From Comamonadaceae bacterium (GTDB lineage: Bacteria; Pseudomonadota; Gammaproteobacteria; Burkholderiales; Burkholderiaceae_C), in the NCBI GenBank assembly GCA_947494405.1, contig CANLWQ010000106.1, forward strand, positions 1 through 7,021: a DNA stretch of 7,021 nt. Direction: 5' to 3'. Under the pieces are notes generated by a model. The model was not told the origin of the DNA. It did no database searches and saw nothing but the letters and a program-made list of their open reading frames with translations. Both the position numbers and the translations under genes were made by a program. This document shows positions 1 through 6,772 of this stretch, piece by piece (position 1 is the stretch's first letter; each line of letters opens with the position of its first letter).

Positions 1-96
1 AGAAATAAAGATGATGTTGTCAATGCCCAGCACGAGTTCAAGCAGGGTCAAGGTGGCCAGTGCCACCCACATTTGCGGATCAGTCAGAAGTTCCAT
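1..96 (-). CDS. TerC-family integral membrane protein (5' fragment, continues off the left edge)
   Basis: Only the first 32 codons are in the window; reading right to left from an ATG at 96, the frame stays open to base 1. The visible N-terminus starts MELLTDPQMW and continues through a hydrophobic first helix to LGIDNIIF at about residues 23-30. This acidic motif in helix 1 is characteristic of the TerC/YoaE family, multi-helix inner-membrane proteins linked to tellurite resistance and, in some members, manganese export or metal loading of exported enzymes. The function of this member is not known. It lies downstream of the glycosyltransferase operon but is separated from it by 71 bases and a probable terminator, so it is probably transcribed separately. 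No clear Shine-Dalgarno sequence precedes the ATG. The start is chosen because family proteins usually begin just before this LLTDP segment. Confidence 0.85.
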   Translation of the reverse strand, partial: MELLTDPQMWVALATLTLLELVLGIDNIIFIS

Positions 97-146
97 GGGG
101 TAAATTTTGATTTGTGAAAAATAAGATTAGCTGACTGTAGCTTAAC

Positions 147-185
147 AAAAAAACACGCTTTGCCTACTTAAGCCATTGGCAAGCG
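147..185 (-). terminator. Probable intrinsic terminator ending the six-gene operon
   Basis: In minus-strand RNA, CGCTTGCC (185-178) can pair with GGCAAAGCG (164-156), leaving a single bulged A and a 13-base loop. The stem is followed after two bases by an uninterrupted run of seven U (153-147). The hairpin begins inside the last codons of the downstream PAP2 gene and its loop contains that gene's TAA stop. The shape and the U-tract fit Rho-independent termination; strength was not computed. Confidence 0.65.
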
Positions 186-869
186 ACGCTTGAAACTTTG
201 TAGTCTGAGCCATAGCCAAGCATGGCGTATCAATAGATAGGTCAACCAGACGGCCCAACCGGAAAAAATCACATCGCTCAGGAAATGACCACCTTGCACC
301 ATTCGCACGCCGCCAATGAAAAGGCCGGCGACCGAGCCCATCAGCAGCCAGCGTTTGCGTCTGGGCCAGGCCGACCAAATGCCCCAGGTCATCAGAGCGA
401 AACCTGCGGCTGCATGGCCGCTGACAAAGCCGCAATTCACATCGCAATGGGTGCTGAGTTCAAACGCAGGGACAAAAGGTTTGCTGTTGCCAAAGATCTG
501 CAGCTCTTCGGGGCGTGGCCGACCCACATGGTCTTTTAAGCCCCAGTCGACCACCAAGCCCTGACCCACAACGGCCATGATCAGCAATGCAAGCATGCGT
601 CTGCGCCATGGCAAGGTATGGGGGCGCGGCCTTATTTTGAGTAACAGCAACCACAAACAGCTAGCGATAAACAGTGCTCGACCCAACCAAGGGGTCGCTA
701 CATAGACAGCTTGAACAACACCCGATTGATTGGCCGGAAAACTGTGACTGCTGGCCTCAAAGAAATAGTGCGTCACCACCAAATCAAGTTCGGGCCAAAG
801 CGTAAACACGGCTATCGATAAAGCCAAACCGACACCCCCCCACAGATATTCGCGCTGCTGGGCTTTCAT
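168..869 (-). CDS. PAP2-superfamily membrane phosphatase, SGH/Cys-pair type (lipid phosphatase)
   Basis: The 233-residue multi-helix protein carries the three PAP2 acid-phosphatase motifs: K112-x6-R119-P120, S150-G151-H152, and R189-x5-H195-x3-D199. The histidines and arginines form the active site in this family, which hydrolyses lipid phosphates at the outer face of the inner membrane. Two deviations stand out: the usual PSGH is VSGH, and two cysteines (C142, C146) sit just before it in CDVNCGFVSGH. I associate this Cys-containing form with LpxE/LpxF-like lipid A phosphatases, and the length is close to theirs, but that is recall rather than a search. Undecaprenyl-diphosphate or phosphatidylglycerophosphate phosphatase remain possible. 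The ATG at 869 overlaps the TGA of the upstream glycosyltransferase in an ATGA, which argues for translational coupling and against the in-frame GTG at 893. It is the last gene of the operon. Confidence 0.88.
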   Translation of the reverse strand: MKAQQREYLWGGVGLALSIAVFTLWPELDLVVTHYFFEASSHSFPANQSGVVQAVYVATPWLGRALFIASCLWLLLLKIRPRPHTLPWRRRMLALLIMAVVGQGLVVDWGLKDHVGRPRPEELQIFGNSKPFVPAFELSTHCDVNCGFVSGHAAAGFALMTWGIWSAWPRRKRWLLMGSVAGLFIGGVRMVQGGHFLSDVIFSGWAVWLTYLLIRHAWLWLRLQSFKRRLPMA

Positions 870-2410
870 GGCCGCGGTTCTTTCAATGACCACAAGAAAA
901 GCGCACGCCCCGCAGGCTGCGGATCAGACAAGAGTTGCACATTCTTGTATCTGGCACGAACAAACGCGGGCAACTCACCCATCACCAACAGCAAGACAGG
1001 TTCTGGGTGTTTGTCAGGCTCAAAACGGTAGAGCAAATCGTAATGATGCAAAGGCTGGGGTGTTTGTTGCCAGCTCAAAGCCATGGTTTGTTGTTCGCGC
1101 CACGCATAGGCAGCGTGAATAATCAAGGTGCGGTCTAGCGCCACCAAAGTGGCTTGGGGGTGTTGGGCCGCCAGCGCTTGCAAGGGCTGCAATGCTTGTT
1201 CCCAACCACGGGCTCGGCCCCATAAATCCCATTTGGATTTTTGCACCGACAACCCCATGCGTGCGCGCCAGTCGCCGCCCAAGGACACTGCACTTGAAAA
1301 CAAAGCAGAGATCACCACAGCCAGCACAAGGCCTCGCCAGCGCCACTGTGTTTGGCCCGCAGCCAGCAACCAAGCCAAAACCAAACATCCACCCAATAAA
1401 GCCGGTGCCGGCCAGTTGATTTGCGCCGTGCCCTGCATGGCTTGAACACCGCCAATCGTCCACAAAGGCCAACTGGCATGCCAAGCCCAAACCGCTGGCG
1501 AGGGCTGACTGGATGAAGATGCTGATTTTTTATTCAGCACCCAACGGGATAAACCCATGAGTGCCATCACCCACAACACCGGTCCGGCAAGCAAGCCTTG
1601 TGAAGCCACATACTCACCTAAGCGAAGCGTGACTGCAGCAAAACCTGCTGGAATCGTGGTGCGCCCATCGGCCAATAAATCGGCGGTATGTTTCAAGGTG
1701 GGCCAGTCATGCGCTTGGTTCCAAGCCAGATGGGGCAGCATGGCCAAGGCAGCGACAGCCGCAGCCAAAACCATGCCTTTGCTGACAGCAACTGTTCGGT
1801 GGGCAAACCACCACAAGACCCAACTCGCCAGCACAGCAGACATGGTGTATTTGGACAACAGGCCCAAGGCCAGCACCAAACCGACGAGCAGCCAACGGGT
1901 GAGGTTTGCAGGTTGCGCCAAAGCCCGCCACATCAGCCACAGTTGCAAGGCCCAAAAAAGCATGAGCGGGCCATCGGTGGTGGCCACTTGGCCCAGCACG
2001 CCGCTGACCAAACTGCTGGCAAACAGTACGGCAGCCCATGCGCCTATGGCGTGGGGCGAAGACAAAGTGCGTTGACTGTCGCGCTGCATTTCCCAGCCCA
2101 ATCGCCACAACACCAAGGGCACCACAGCCCAGCACAACTGCACCAACCAACGCACGCCGGCAGTGCTGTCGCCCGCCACCCAGACAGACAGTTTGATCAG
2201 CACTGGTAAAAGCGGTGGTTTGGAGTAATAACCCCAGGCCAGTTCGCGACTCCATTCCCAATATTGGGCTTCATCGACAAACAGTCCCGCACCGCTGTAA
2301 GCCGCGGTCAGCATTCTTAGCACCCACAGACCCAGCAGCAATACCAGCAAGCCCCCCAAAGGCCAAACCCATTCAGGGCGTGATACCTTTTTTGATTGAG
2401 CTTGCATCAT
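866..2410 (-). CDS. GT-C membrane glycosyltransferase, GT39/ArnT-like family (second of two)
   Basis: This 514-residue protein has many hydrophobic helices from about residue 15 to residue 400 and a C-terminal soluble, probably periplasmic, part. After the first helix, VDEAQYWEWSREL (about 45-57) carries the acidic D46-E47 pair expected in the first periplasmic loop of GT-C enzymes, followed by YYSKPPLLPV (61-70), the usual KPP segment. Such enzymes use a polyprenyl-phosphate sugar donor and glycosylate an acceptor in the periplasm; in ArnT the acceptor is a lipid A phosphate. The acceptor here is unknown. The first-loop motif differs clearly from that of the upstream GT-C protein, so the two are not a recent duplication. 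The chosen ATG (2410) overlaps the upstream TGA. A second ATG follows at once (2407), giving ATGATG. The in-frame TTG at 2491 would add a non-hydrophobic extension inside the upstream gene and was rejected. Confidence 0.87.
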   Translation of the reverse strand: MMQAQSKKVSRPEWVWPLGGLLVLLLGLWVLRMLTAAYSGAGLFVDEAQYWEWSRELAWGYYSKPPLLPVLIKLSVWVAGDSTAGVRWLVQLCWAVVPLVLWRLGWEMQRDSQRTLSSPHAIGAWAAVLFASSLVSGVLGQVATTDGPLMLFWALQLWLMWRALAQPANLTRWLLVGLVLALGLLSKYTMSAVLASWVLWWFAHRTVAVSKGMVLAAAVAALAMLPHLAWNQAHDWPTLKHTADLLADGRTTIPAGFAAVTLRLGEYVASQGLLAGPVLWVMALMGLSRWVLNKKSASSSSQPSPAVWAWHASWPLWTIGGVQAMQGTAQINWPAPALLGGCLVLAWLLAAGQTQWRWRGLVLAVVISALFSSAVSLGGDWRARMGLSVQKSKWDLWGRARGWEQALQPLQALAAQHPQATLVALDRTLIIHAAYAWREQQTMALSWQQTPQPLHHYDLLYRFEPDKHPEPVLLLVMGELPAFVRARYKNVQLLSDPQPAGRALFLWSLKEPRP

Positions 2411-3975
2411 GGTGCAGGCGCAGAGCCCAGGGGTCGCATGACCAAGGCAAAGCCGCGTTCGCTGGCAACCACCGGCCAGTGGGCTGGCCAAGTGGGTCGG
2501 TCTGTTCTCACCAAGGCCAACTCGCCTTCTTCAGGCGCACGTCTTGGGGCAGGGTTTTGGCGGTACAAAGCAAAAGAGGGGTAATGCACGCCCCATTGCA
2601 CAGCGGCTTGCTTCTGTGCTTGTGCAGCCAAGCCATGCACGGGGCCTTGTAAGGTCTGGCTCCACCAAGGCAGCACGCCCAAACTCAAGACAAGTGTGCC
2701 ACCCATGGCAAGCAAACCGAACCGAGGTAACTGAACAGGTGCGGGCAGAAAGCGACTAGAGAGCAGCCACAGAATTTGTATCAGCAGCACAGCTGCGCTG
2801 ACAGATCGCACAAAGTGGGGAGGCATAGAAGTCTGCAACAAACTTCGGTACAAACTGTCACCTATCCAGTGGGGGTTGTCGCGCAAGAGGTTGGGCAACA
2901 GCATCAACAGCAGCAACCAAACCACCAGCAAGGCCGCGCAGCTCCACCACAAACGGTTCTTGGCTTGCAGACCTGCATAGGTCAACAAAAGCACAACGCC
3001 TGGCGCGGCATACAACACATAGTGCGGCAACTTGGTTGCTGAGAGTGAAAAAAACACCACCACAAAGCCTGCCCAGAGCAAAGCAAAGCGCAGCAAAGGC
3101 GTGGCCCAAAGCTCTTTCCAGCGGGAAAACAGGCTCAGCGCCAAGGGTGTCCAAGGCATCCATAACAAAGGCAACACCAGCACAAAATACAACCAGCCCC
3201 CGCCATGCCCCTCCATAGGTGCGCTGAAGCGATCAAGGTTGTGGCGCAGAAAAAAGCCTTGGATGAATGCGTCTCCGTGGCGCAGCCAAGCGTAGACATA
3301 CCAAGGCGCGGCAACCGCCACAAAAATGAGCCACGACCAGACATCACGCAATGTTTTTTGCAGCAAACCGGCGCTGGGTCCGCAGATTTGCCACAGCAGC
3401 AATACCGCAGCGGGAATCAGCACCGCCACCGGTCCTTTGGTGAGGACGCCTAAGGCCATCCATAAGGCGGTGCGGCGCAAAGCGCTGCGGTCCTGTGTAG
3501 ATACATAACGCCACAAATCCAACGCAGTCAACATCAACCACAAGCCCAGCAGCGCATCTGCGGTGGCCGTGCGTGCCATGGCCCAAGGCCCCAAGCTGCT
3601 GGCAAACACCATGGCAGCCAACACAGCGGCTCGCGGCCCCCAAGCCTTGTGGGCAGTCAAGGCCAGCGCCATACTCGCCAGCCAGGCCGACAGCGCGGAG
3701 GGCAGTCGCAAAGCGAATTCATTTAACCCGAATAGCGAAACGCTCAGAGCTTGCAACCAATACACGCCTATGGGTTTGTCAAACCGGTCTGCACCATTCA
3801 AGGTGGTGTGACCCCAGTCACCACTGACCACCATTTCACGGGTTGCTTCTGAAAAAGCACCTTCGTCCACATCGAACAACAAGCTTTGGCCAAGGCCTAG
3901 TAAAAAGTAGCCCAGCAGTAAAAGTGCGCCAACATAACCCCACCAGCGCCTCAGTGGCGCTTCAGACCCTGCCAT
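2407..3975 (-). CDS. ArnT/PMT-like GT-C glycosyltransferase (first of two)
   Basis: This 522-residue polytopic membrane protein has a first helix at about 13-33, then FDVDEGAFSEATREM (34-48) with the acidic D35/D37-E38 cluster. GDW (52-54), FDKPIGVYWLQ (65-75) and ALRLPSAL (88-95) follow. This order (acidic loop, GDW, KP, YW, RLPS) is the hallmark of the ArnT/dolichyl-phosphate-mannose transferase group, which moves a sugar from undecaprenyl phosphate to an acceptor in the periplasm. A C-terminal soluble segment contains HYPSFALYRQ, like the HYPSF-type element near the C-terminus of ArnT relatives. Lipid A is the best-known acceptor in Gram-negative bacteria; glycan or protein acceptors cannot be excluded. 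The ATG at 3975 was preferred over the in-frame ATG at 4008 because GAAGG lies five bases upstream of it. It overlaps the end of the GT2 gene by 14 bases. Confidence 0.88.
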   Translation of the reverse strand: MAGSEAPLRRWWGYVGALLLLGYFLLGLGQSLLFDVDEGAFSEATREMVVSGDWGHTTLNGADRFDKPIGVYWLQALSVSLFGLNEFALRLPSALSAWLASMALALTAHKAWGPRAAVLAAMVFASSLGPWAMARTATADALLGLWLMLTALDLWRYVSTQDRSALRRTALWMALGVLTKGPVAVLIPAAVLLLWQICGPSAGLLQKTLRDVWSWLIFVAVAAPWYVYAWLRHGDAFIQGFFLRHNLDRFSAPMEGHGGGWLYFVLVLPLLWMPWTPLALSLFSRWKELWATPLLRFALLWAGFVVVFFSLSATKLPHYVLYAAPGVVLLLTYAGLQAKNRLWWSCAALLVVWLLLLMLLPNLLRDNPHWIGDSLYRSLLQTSMPPHFVRSVSAAVLLIQILWLLSSRFLPAPVQLPRFGLLAMGGTLVLSLGVLPWWSQTLQGPVHGLAAQAQKQAAVQWGVHYPSFALYRQNPAPRRAPEEGELALVRTDRPTWPAHWPVVASERGFALVMRPLGSAPAP

Positions 3976-5008
3976 GCCAGCCTTCGTTGTGCTGTGGGGT
4001 GGGCGCATCGACCAAATGGTAGGCCTGCGCTTTACCGCCTTCGTAATAAGTGCGCATCAACAGCTCGGCCAATACGCCGGTGGTCAAAAACTGTAAGCCC
4101 CCTAGTACACAGAAAAATCCCACAAACATCAAGGGTCGGGTGCCAATCGATTCGCCCATGAATTTGAGCACCATCAAGTAGCTCAAAATGCCCACGCCAA
4201 GCGACAACACGGTCAGACCAATGCCGCCAAAGAAATGACCCGGGCGGGTGCCAAAGCGTAAAAAATAGTGAATCGACAGCAGGTCAACAATCACTCTCAG
4301 GGTGCGCGAAATGCCGTATTTGGATTGGCCCTTGGTTCGTGCATGGTGGCGCACCGGCAACTCGGCCATGCGGTCGGGCGAGGTGACGGTGGACAGCCAT
4401 GCAGGAATGAACCGGTGCATCTCGCCATACAGACGAATTTTGCGCAAGACCGGCGCGCGAAAGGCTTTCAAGCTGCAGCCCAGATCTTTGAAGTTCAAGC
4501 CGCTGACTTTGCGAATCAAGCCGTTGGCAATAAAGGAAGGAATTTTGCGCAAGAAAAAACCATCTTGACGGTTTTGCCGCCAGCCCGCCACGATGTCTTT
4601 GTCTTCGCGCAGCAAATACTCCACCAACATGGGAATGTCGCGAGGGTCGTTTTGCAAGTCACCATCCATGGTGACGATGACGTCGCCGCGAGCGCAATCG
4701 ATACCCGCTTGCATGGCGGCGGTTTGGCGGAAGTTGCGCTGCAGGCGCAGCGCGCGTATGTGCGGCCCCACCTCGGCGGCATGCTGGCTTAAACGAAACC
4801 AAGTGCCATCGGTGCTGCCGTCATCGACGATGACCAGCTCCCAAGGCCAAGGGTAGTCTGCAAGCGCGGCTTGCACCGCATCTATCAGGTCGGCCGCCAG
4901 CTCGACTTCGTTGTACATAGGCACTACCACCGATAAGCGGTGCGCAGGAATGCGGTGGTCTGAGGCGTCGACAAGGACGTGCGAGGTGTTGATGTTCATG
5001 GAAGTCAT
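3962..5008 (-). CDS. GT2 polyprenyl-phosphate sugar transferase (DPM1/ArnC/GtrB-like)
   Basis: This 348-residue protein has an N-terminal GT-A catalytic domain: LSVVVPMYNE (25-34), IVDDGSTDGT (60-69), and MDGDLQNDP (114-122), whose D115-x-D117 is the metal and nucleotide-sugar binding motif. CSLKAFR (178-184), LYGEMHRFIP (193-202) and the basic TKGQSKYGISRT stretch (225-236) are typical of bacterial DPM1-like enzymes. Two C-terminal helices (about 258-282 and 293-317) anchor it, as in ArnC and GtrB. These enzymes transfer a sugar from UDP- or GDP-sugar to undecaprenyl phosphate on the cytoplasmic face, making the donor for GT-C enzymes, two of which lie directly downstream. The sugar cannot be read from sequence. 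The ATG at 5008 abuts the upstream TGA with no gap; a second in-frame ATG at 4999 is an alternative. Neither has a good Shine-Dalgarno site, so re-initiation after the upstream gene is likely. Confidence 0.92.
   Translation of the reverse strand: MTSMNINTSHVLVDASDHRIPAHRLSVVVPMYNEVELAADLIDAVQAALADYPWPWELVIVDDGSTDGTWFRLSQHAAEVGPHIRALRLQRNFRQTAAMQAGIDCARGDVIVTMDGDLQNDPRDIPMLVEYLLREDKDIVAGWRQNRQDGFFLRKIPSFIANGLIRKVSGLNFKDLGCSLKAFRAPVLRKIRLYGEMHRFIPAWLSTVTSPDRMAELPVRHHARTKGQSKYGISRTLRVIVDLLSIHYFLRFGTRPGHFFGGIGLTVLSLGVGILSYLMVLKFMGESIGTRPLMFVGFFCVLGGLQFLTTGVLAELLMRTYYEGGKAQAYHLVDAPTPQHNEGWHGRV
3981..3985 (-). promoter_or_regulatory. Ribosome binding site deciding the first GT-C start
   Basis: GAAGG on the minus strand ends five bases before the ATG at 3975. 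The alternative ATG at 4008 has no comparable purine-rich site. The site lies inside the 3' end of the GT2 gene. Confidence 0.55.
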
Positions 5009-5929
5009 TCAGCTATTGTCGCCATTCGCAGCAAGGGGGTCTGGCCAACGCAAAAAAGCATAGGCCAACAAGGCTGCGCCCAAGGACACCGCCAAACAAA
5101 AAAAGTGCACCAGCAAAGCAGCTGCGGGTAGTTGGGCGGCCACCGAGCCCTGTTGCAAACCAGCGGCCAACCACACGCCCGCCTCGTAAGTGCCCAGGCC
5201 TGCAGGCCCTTGTAAAGGCAGCAAACCGGCCCACTCACCGCCCAAGGCACCTTGAAAAGCTGCTTGGGGGGAAATGGCCAACAACGCTGACAGCAAAATA
5301 GCCACCACGCTCAGTTTGCACAGCCAGTTAGCCAGCGACAGCAACCAAGCGCTGCGGGGCGCTCGGCGGTGCAGCATTTTTCGCAACAACCCAGCCCAAG
5401 TTGCGCGTCGCTTAAGCAACATAAGCCAATAGCTTGGCGGTAAAAAGATAAGTCCTGAAAGGCCTGCGGTGAACAGCAGGGGCCAAACCCAGTGCAGGTT
5501 TGGCCACAGCCAGGCCGCGAGCAAGGTCAGCACACTCAGGTCTTGCAGGCGAAGCCACATCAGGCTTCTAAGCGACTGGTACAAAGGCGCACCAAACACT
5601 TGTTTGACCAGCAAGGGGTAGCCGGCTTCGCCGGCTCTGAAAGGAAGCAGCAACACCGCAGCGTTATGCAACAAAACCAAACGCATGGCGACAGGCAAAC
5701 TCACTGTGCGCCGCCATTGCCACTCTTGCTGCACCCGCAGACCTCGACAGACAAAGCTGCCGAGCCAAAGCAAACTGCACAAGAGCCACAACCCAAGGGG
5801 AATCTGCTCTGCACTTTGGCTCAGGCCGTAGAGATTGACTTCTTTGAGCAGCCAAATAAGTAAAAGGCCGCCTAAACCCCAACCCAGCAAAAGTTTCAGC
5901 CAGCGTTTACAGGTCGCCCACAACATCAT
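5009..5929 (-). CDS. Flippase-like LPG_synthase_TM (UPF0104/YbhN-type) membrane protein
   Basis: This 306-residue protein consists almost entirely of transmembrane segments, about seven or eight by eye. Two motifs identify the lysylphosphatidylglycerol-synthase transmembrane-domain family: LLPFRAGEAGYPLL (94-107), matching the family's LPxRxGE signature, and the glycine-rich QGPAGLGTYEAGV (240-252) in the last third, matching its P-x-G-G-x-G-x-x-E region. In MprF this domain flips aminoacylated lipid; stand-alone members occur beside glycosyltransferase genes and are of mostly unproven function. No aminoacyl-transferase domain is attached. Its place just before the GT2 gene suggests a role in moving a lipid-linked sugar or lipid across the inner membrane, which is inference. 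The ATG at 5929 overlaps the upstream TGA; a second ATG follows at 5926. AAGGG (5934-5930) abuts the first ATG and lies three bases from the second, so either could be used. Confidence 0.83.
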   Translation of the reverse strand: MMLWATCKRWLKLLLGWGLGGLLLIWLLKEVNLYGLSQSAEQIPLGLWLLCSLLWLGSFVCRGLRVQQEWQWRRTVSLPVAMRLVLLHNAAVLLLPFRAGEAGYPLLVKQVFGAPLYQSLRSLMWLRLQDLSVLTLLAAWLWPNLHWVWPLLFTAGLSGLIFLPPSYWLMLLKRRATWAGLLRKMLHRRAPRSAWLLSLANWLCKLSVVAILLSALLAISPQAAFQGALGGEWAGLLPLQGPAGLGTYEAGVWLAAGLQQGSVAAQLPAAALLVHFFCLAVSLGAALLAYAFLRWPDPLAANGDNS

Positions 5930-6744
5930 CCCTTGGCACCTTGATGGCGCAAACCCAAGTAACGGCTGCCAGCCCCTAAAAGACCCATGACAGCCACCAC
6001 CACCATGGCCGCCACAGCGGCATGTTCAGCGGGTGCTGTCACCACAATAAACACCGACAAACCCACTTCGAGTATCAGCAGAAGCCAGTTGCCTGGGCGG
6101 GTGTTCAAGAATGAAGTCCAAGGCCATAGCTTTTCCGATTGCATGGCCAGCCAAGCTATCCAAATTCCTAGGCCTATGCCGGCAAGTACATCGGCAGGCC
6201 AATGCGCGCCCACCACCACCCGCGAGAAAGCCACCACCAAGCCACCTAAAATCAAGGGCAAGAACACAGCCTTGCGGCGCATAAGTGAGGGGTACATGAG
6301 CACGATCAGGCACACCAAGGTAGACACTGCCAACGCATGGCCCGAGGGCATGGCGTTGGCCGAACCTGGTGGGTTACCCATGGGGTTGAGCAACAAAGGG
6401 TCAATAGCCATCAAAGGCCTGGGCACTGCCCACCACATTTTTAACAGTGGAGACACCACAGAGCCGATCAAAAAACCTTTGAGCGCCAATGCAGCACCTT
6501 GTCGACTTGATCTACCCAAGAGCAGCAGCAGCAGCAAAACCACCCCAGCGTCGCCGCCTTGTGTGAGAAAAATCCACACACCGGCTGGCCCCATGTGGGA
6601 GGCGTGCACAGCCAACAACCATTCGCGGTTCAGGTCCGAGTGCCACAATCCCCAAGCAAAAAGCAAAAGTACTGTGGCCAAGAACAGCAAAAACGACTGG
6701 GCGCGCGCAGACAAGCGAGGCGCAGAACTAAACAGCGACCGCAT
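5926..6744 (-). CDS. PAP2-superfamily membrane phosphatase, PSGH type (first gene of the operon)
   Basis: This 272-residue polytopic protein has complete canonical PAP2 motifs: K102-x6-R109-P110, P133-S134-G135-H136, and S174-R175-x5-H181-x3-D185. All expected catalytic residues are present. Family members remove phosphate from lipid phosphates or diphosphates, such as undecaprenyl diphosphate, phosphatidylglycerophosphate or lipid A; the substrate here is not evident. Two or three further helices follow the last motif (about 187-256), longer than a minimal PAP2 domain and unlike the second phosphatase of the operon. A run of seven leucines (70-76) is encoded by a short CTG repeat. The ATG at 6744 is preferred because GGAAAG lies five bases upstream. 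The alternative ATG at 6774 adds ten residues, has no such site, and falls within a palindrome. The gene end overlaps the flippase-like gene by ATGA. Confidence 0.88.
   Translation of the reverse strand: MRSLFSSAPRLSARAQSFLLFLATVLLLFAWGLWHSDLNREWLLAVHASHMGPAGVWIFLTQGGDAGVVLLLLLLLGRSSRQGAALALKGFLIGSVVSPLLKMWWAVPRPLMAIDPLLLNPMGNPPGSANAMPSGHALAVSTLVCLIVLMYPSLMRRKAVFLPLILGGLVVAFSRVVVGAHWPADVLAGIGLGIWIAWLAMQSEKLWPWTSFLNTRPGNWLLLILEVGLSVFIVVTAPAEHAAVAAMVVVAVMGLLGAGSRYLGLRHQGAKG
6521..6536. repeat. Short AGC/CTG trinucleotide repeat inside the first PAP2 gene
   Basis: Just over five tandem AGC units lie on the plus strand, read as CTG leucine codons on the minus strand within the seven-leucine run. 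Changes in unit number would keep the frame and only alter helix length. Confidence 0.7.
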
Positions 6745-6749
6745 TTTTA

Positions 6750-6755
6750 CTTTCC
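6750..6755 (-). promoter_or_regulatory. Ribosome binding site deciding the first PAP2 start
   Basis: GGAAAG on the minus strand ends five bases before the ATG at 6744. No similar site precedes the in-frame ATG at 6774. Confidence 0.5.
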
Positions 6756-6772
6756 ATAAACAGGCACAAACC

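Noticed and set aside
97..146. Promoter for the TerC-family gene, and an imperfect inverted repeat TTAAGCT-ACAGTC-AGCTAA on the minus strand
   Set aside because: The region is AT-rich and a promoter is expected, but no -35/-10 pair with proper spacing could be picked. The inverted repeat has short arms with a bulge and may be chance.
870..893. In-frame GTG at 893 as an upstream start for the second PAP2 gene
   Set aside because: The ATG at 869 forms an ATGA overlap with the preceding gene, like other junctions in this operon, and the extension adds no hydrophobic or conserved residues.
1557..2209. Two overlapping open frames of about 170 codons on the plus strand opposite the second GT-C gene
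   Set aside because: They are shadows of a leucine- and alanine-rich membrane protein gene on the other strand, have no ribosome binding site of note and no recognisable motif.
3976..4008. In-frame ATG at 4008 as the start of the first GT-C gene
   Set aside because: The ATG at 3975 has GAAGG at a good distance; the extra eleven residues are polar and the first helix follows normally from the shorter start.
168..6744. Standard arn (L-Ara4N polymyxin resistance) operon
   Set aside because: The GT2 and one GT-C resemble ArnC and ArnT in class, but no ArnA, ArnB, ArnD, ArnE or ArnF protein is encoded in the window, and the PAP2 pair and LPG_synthase_TM protein are not part of that operon.
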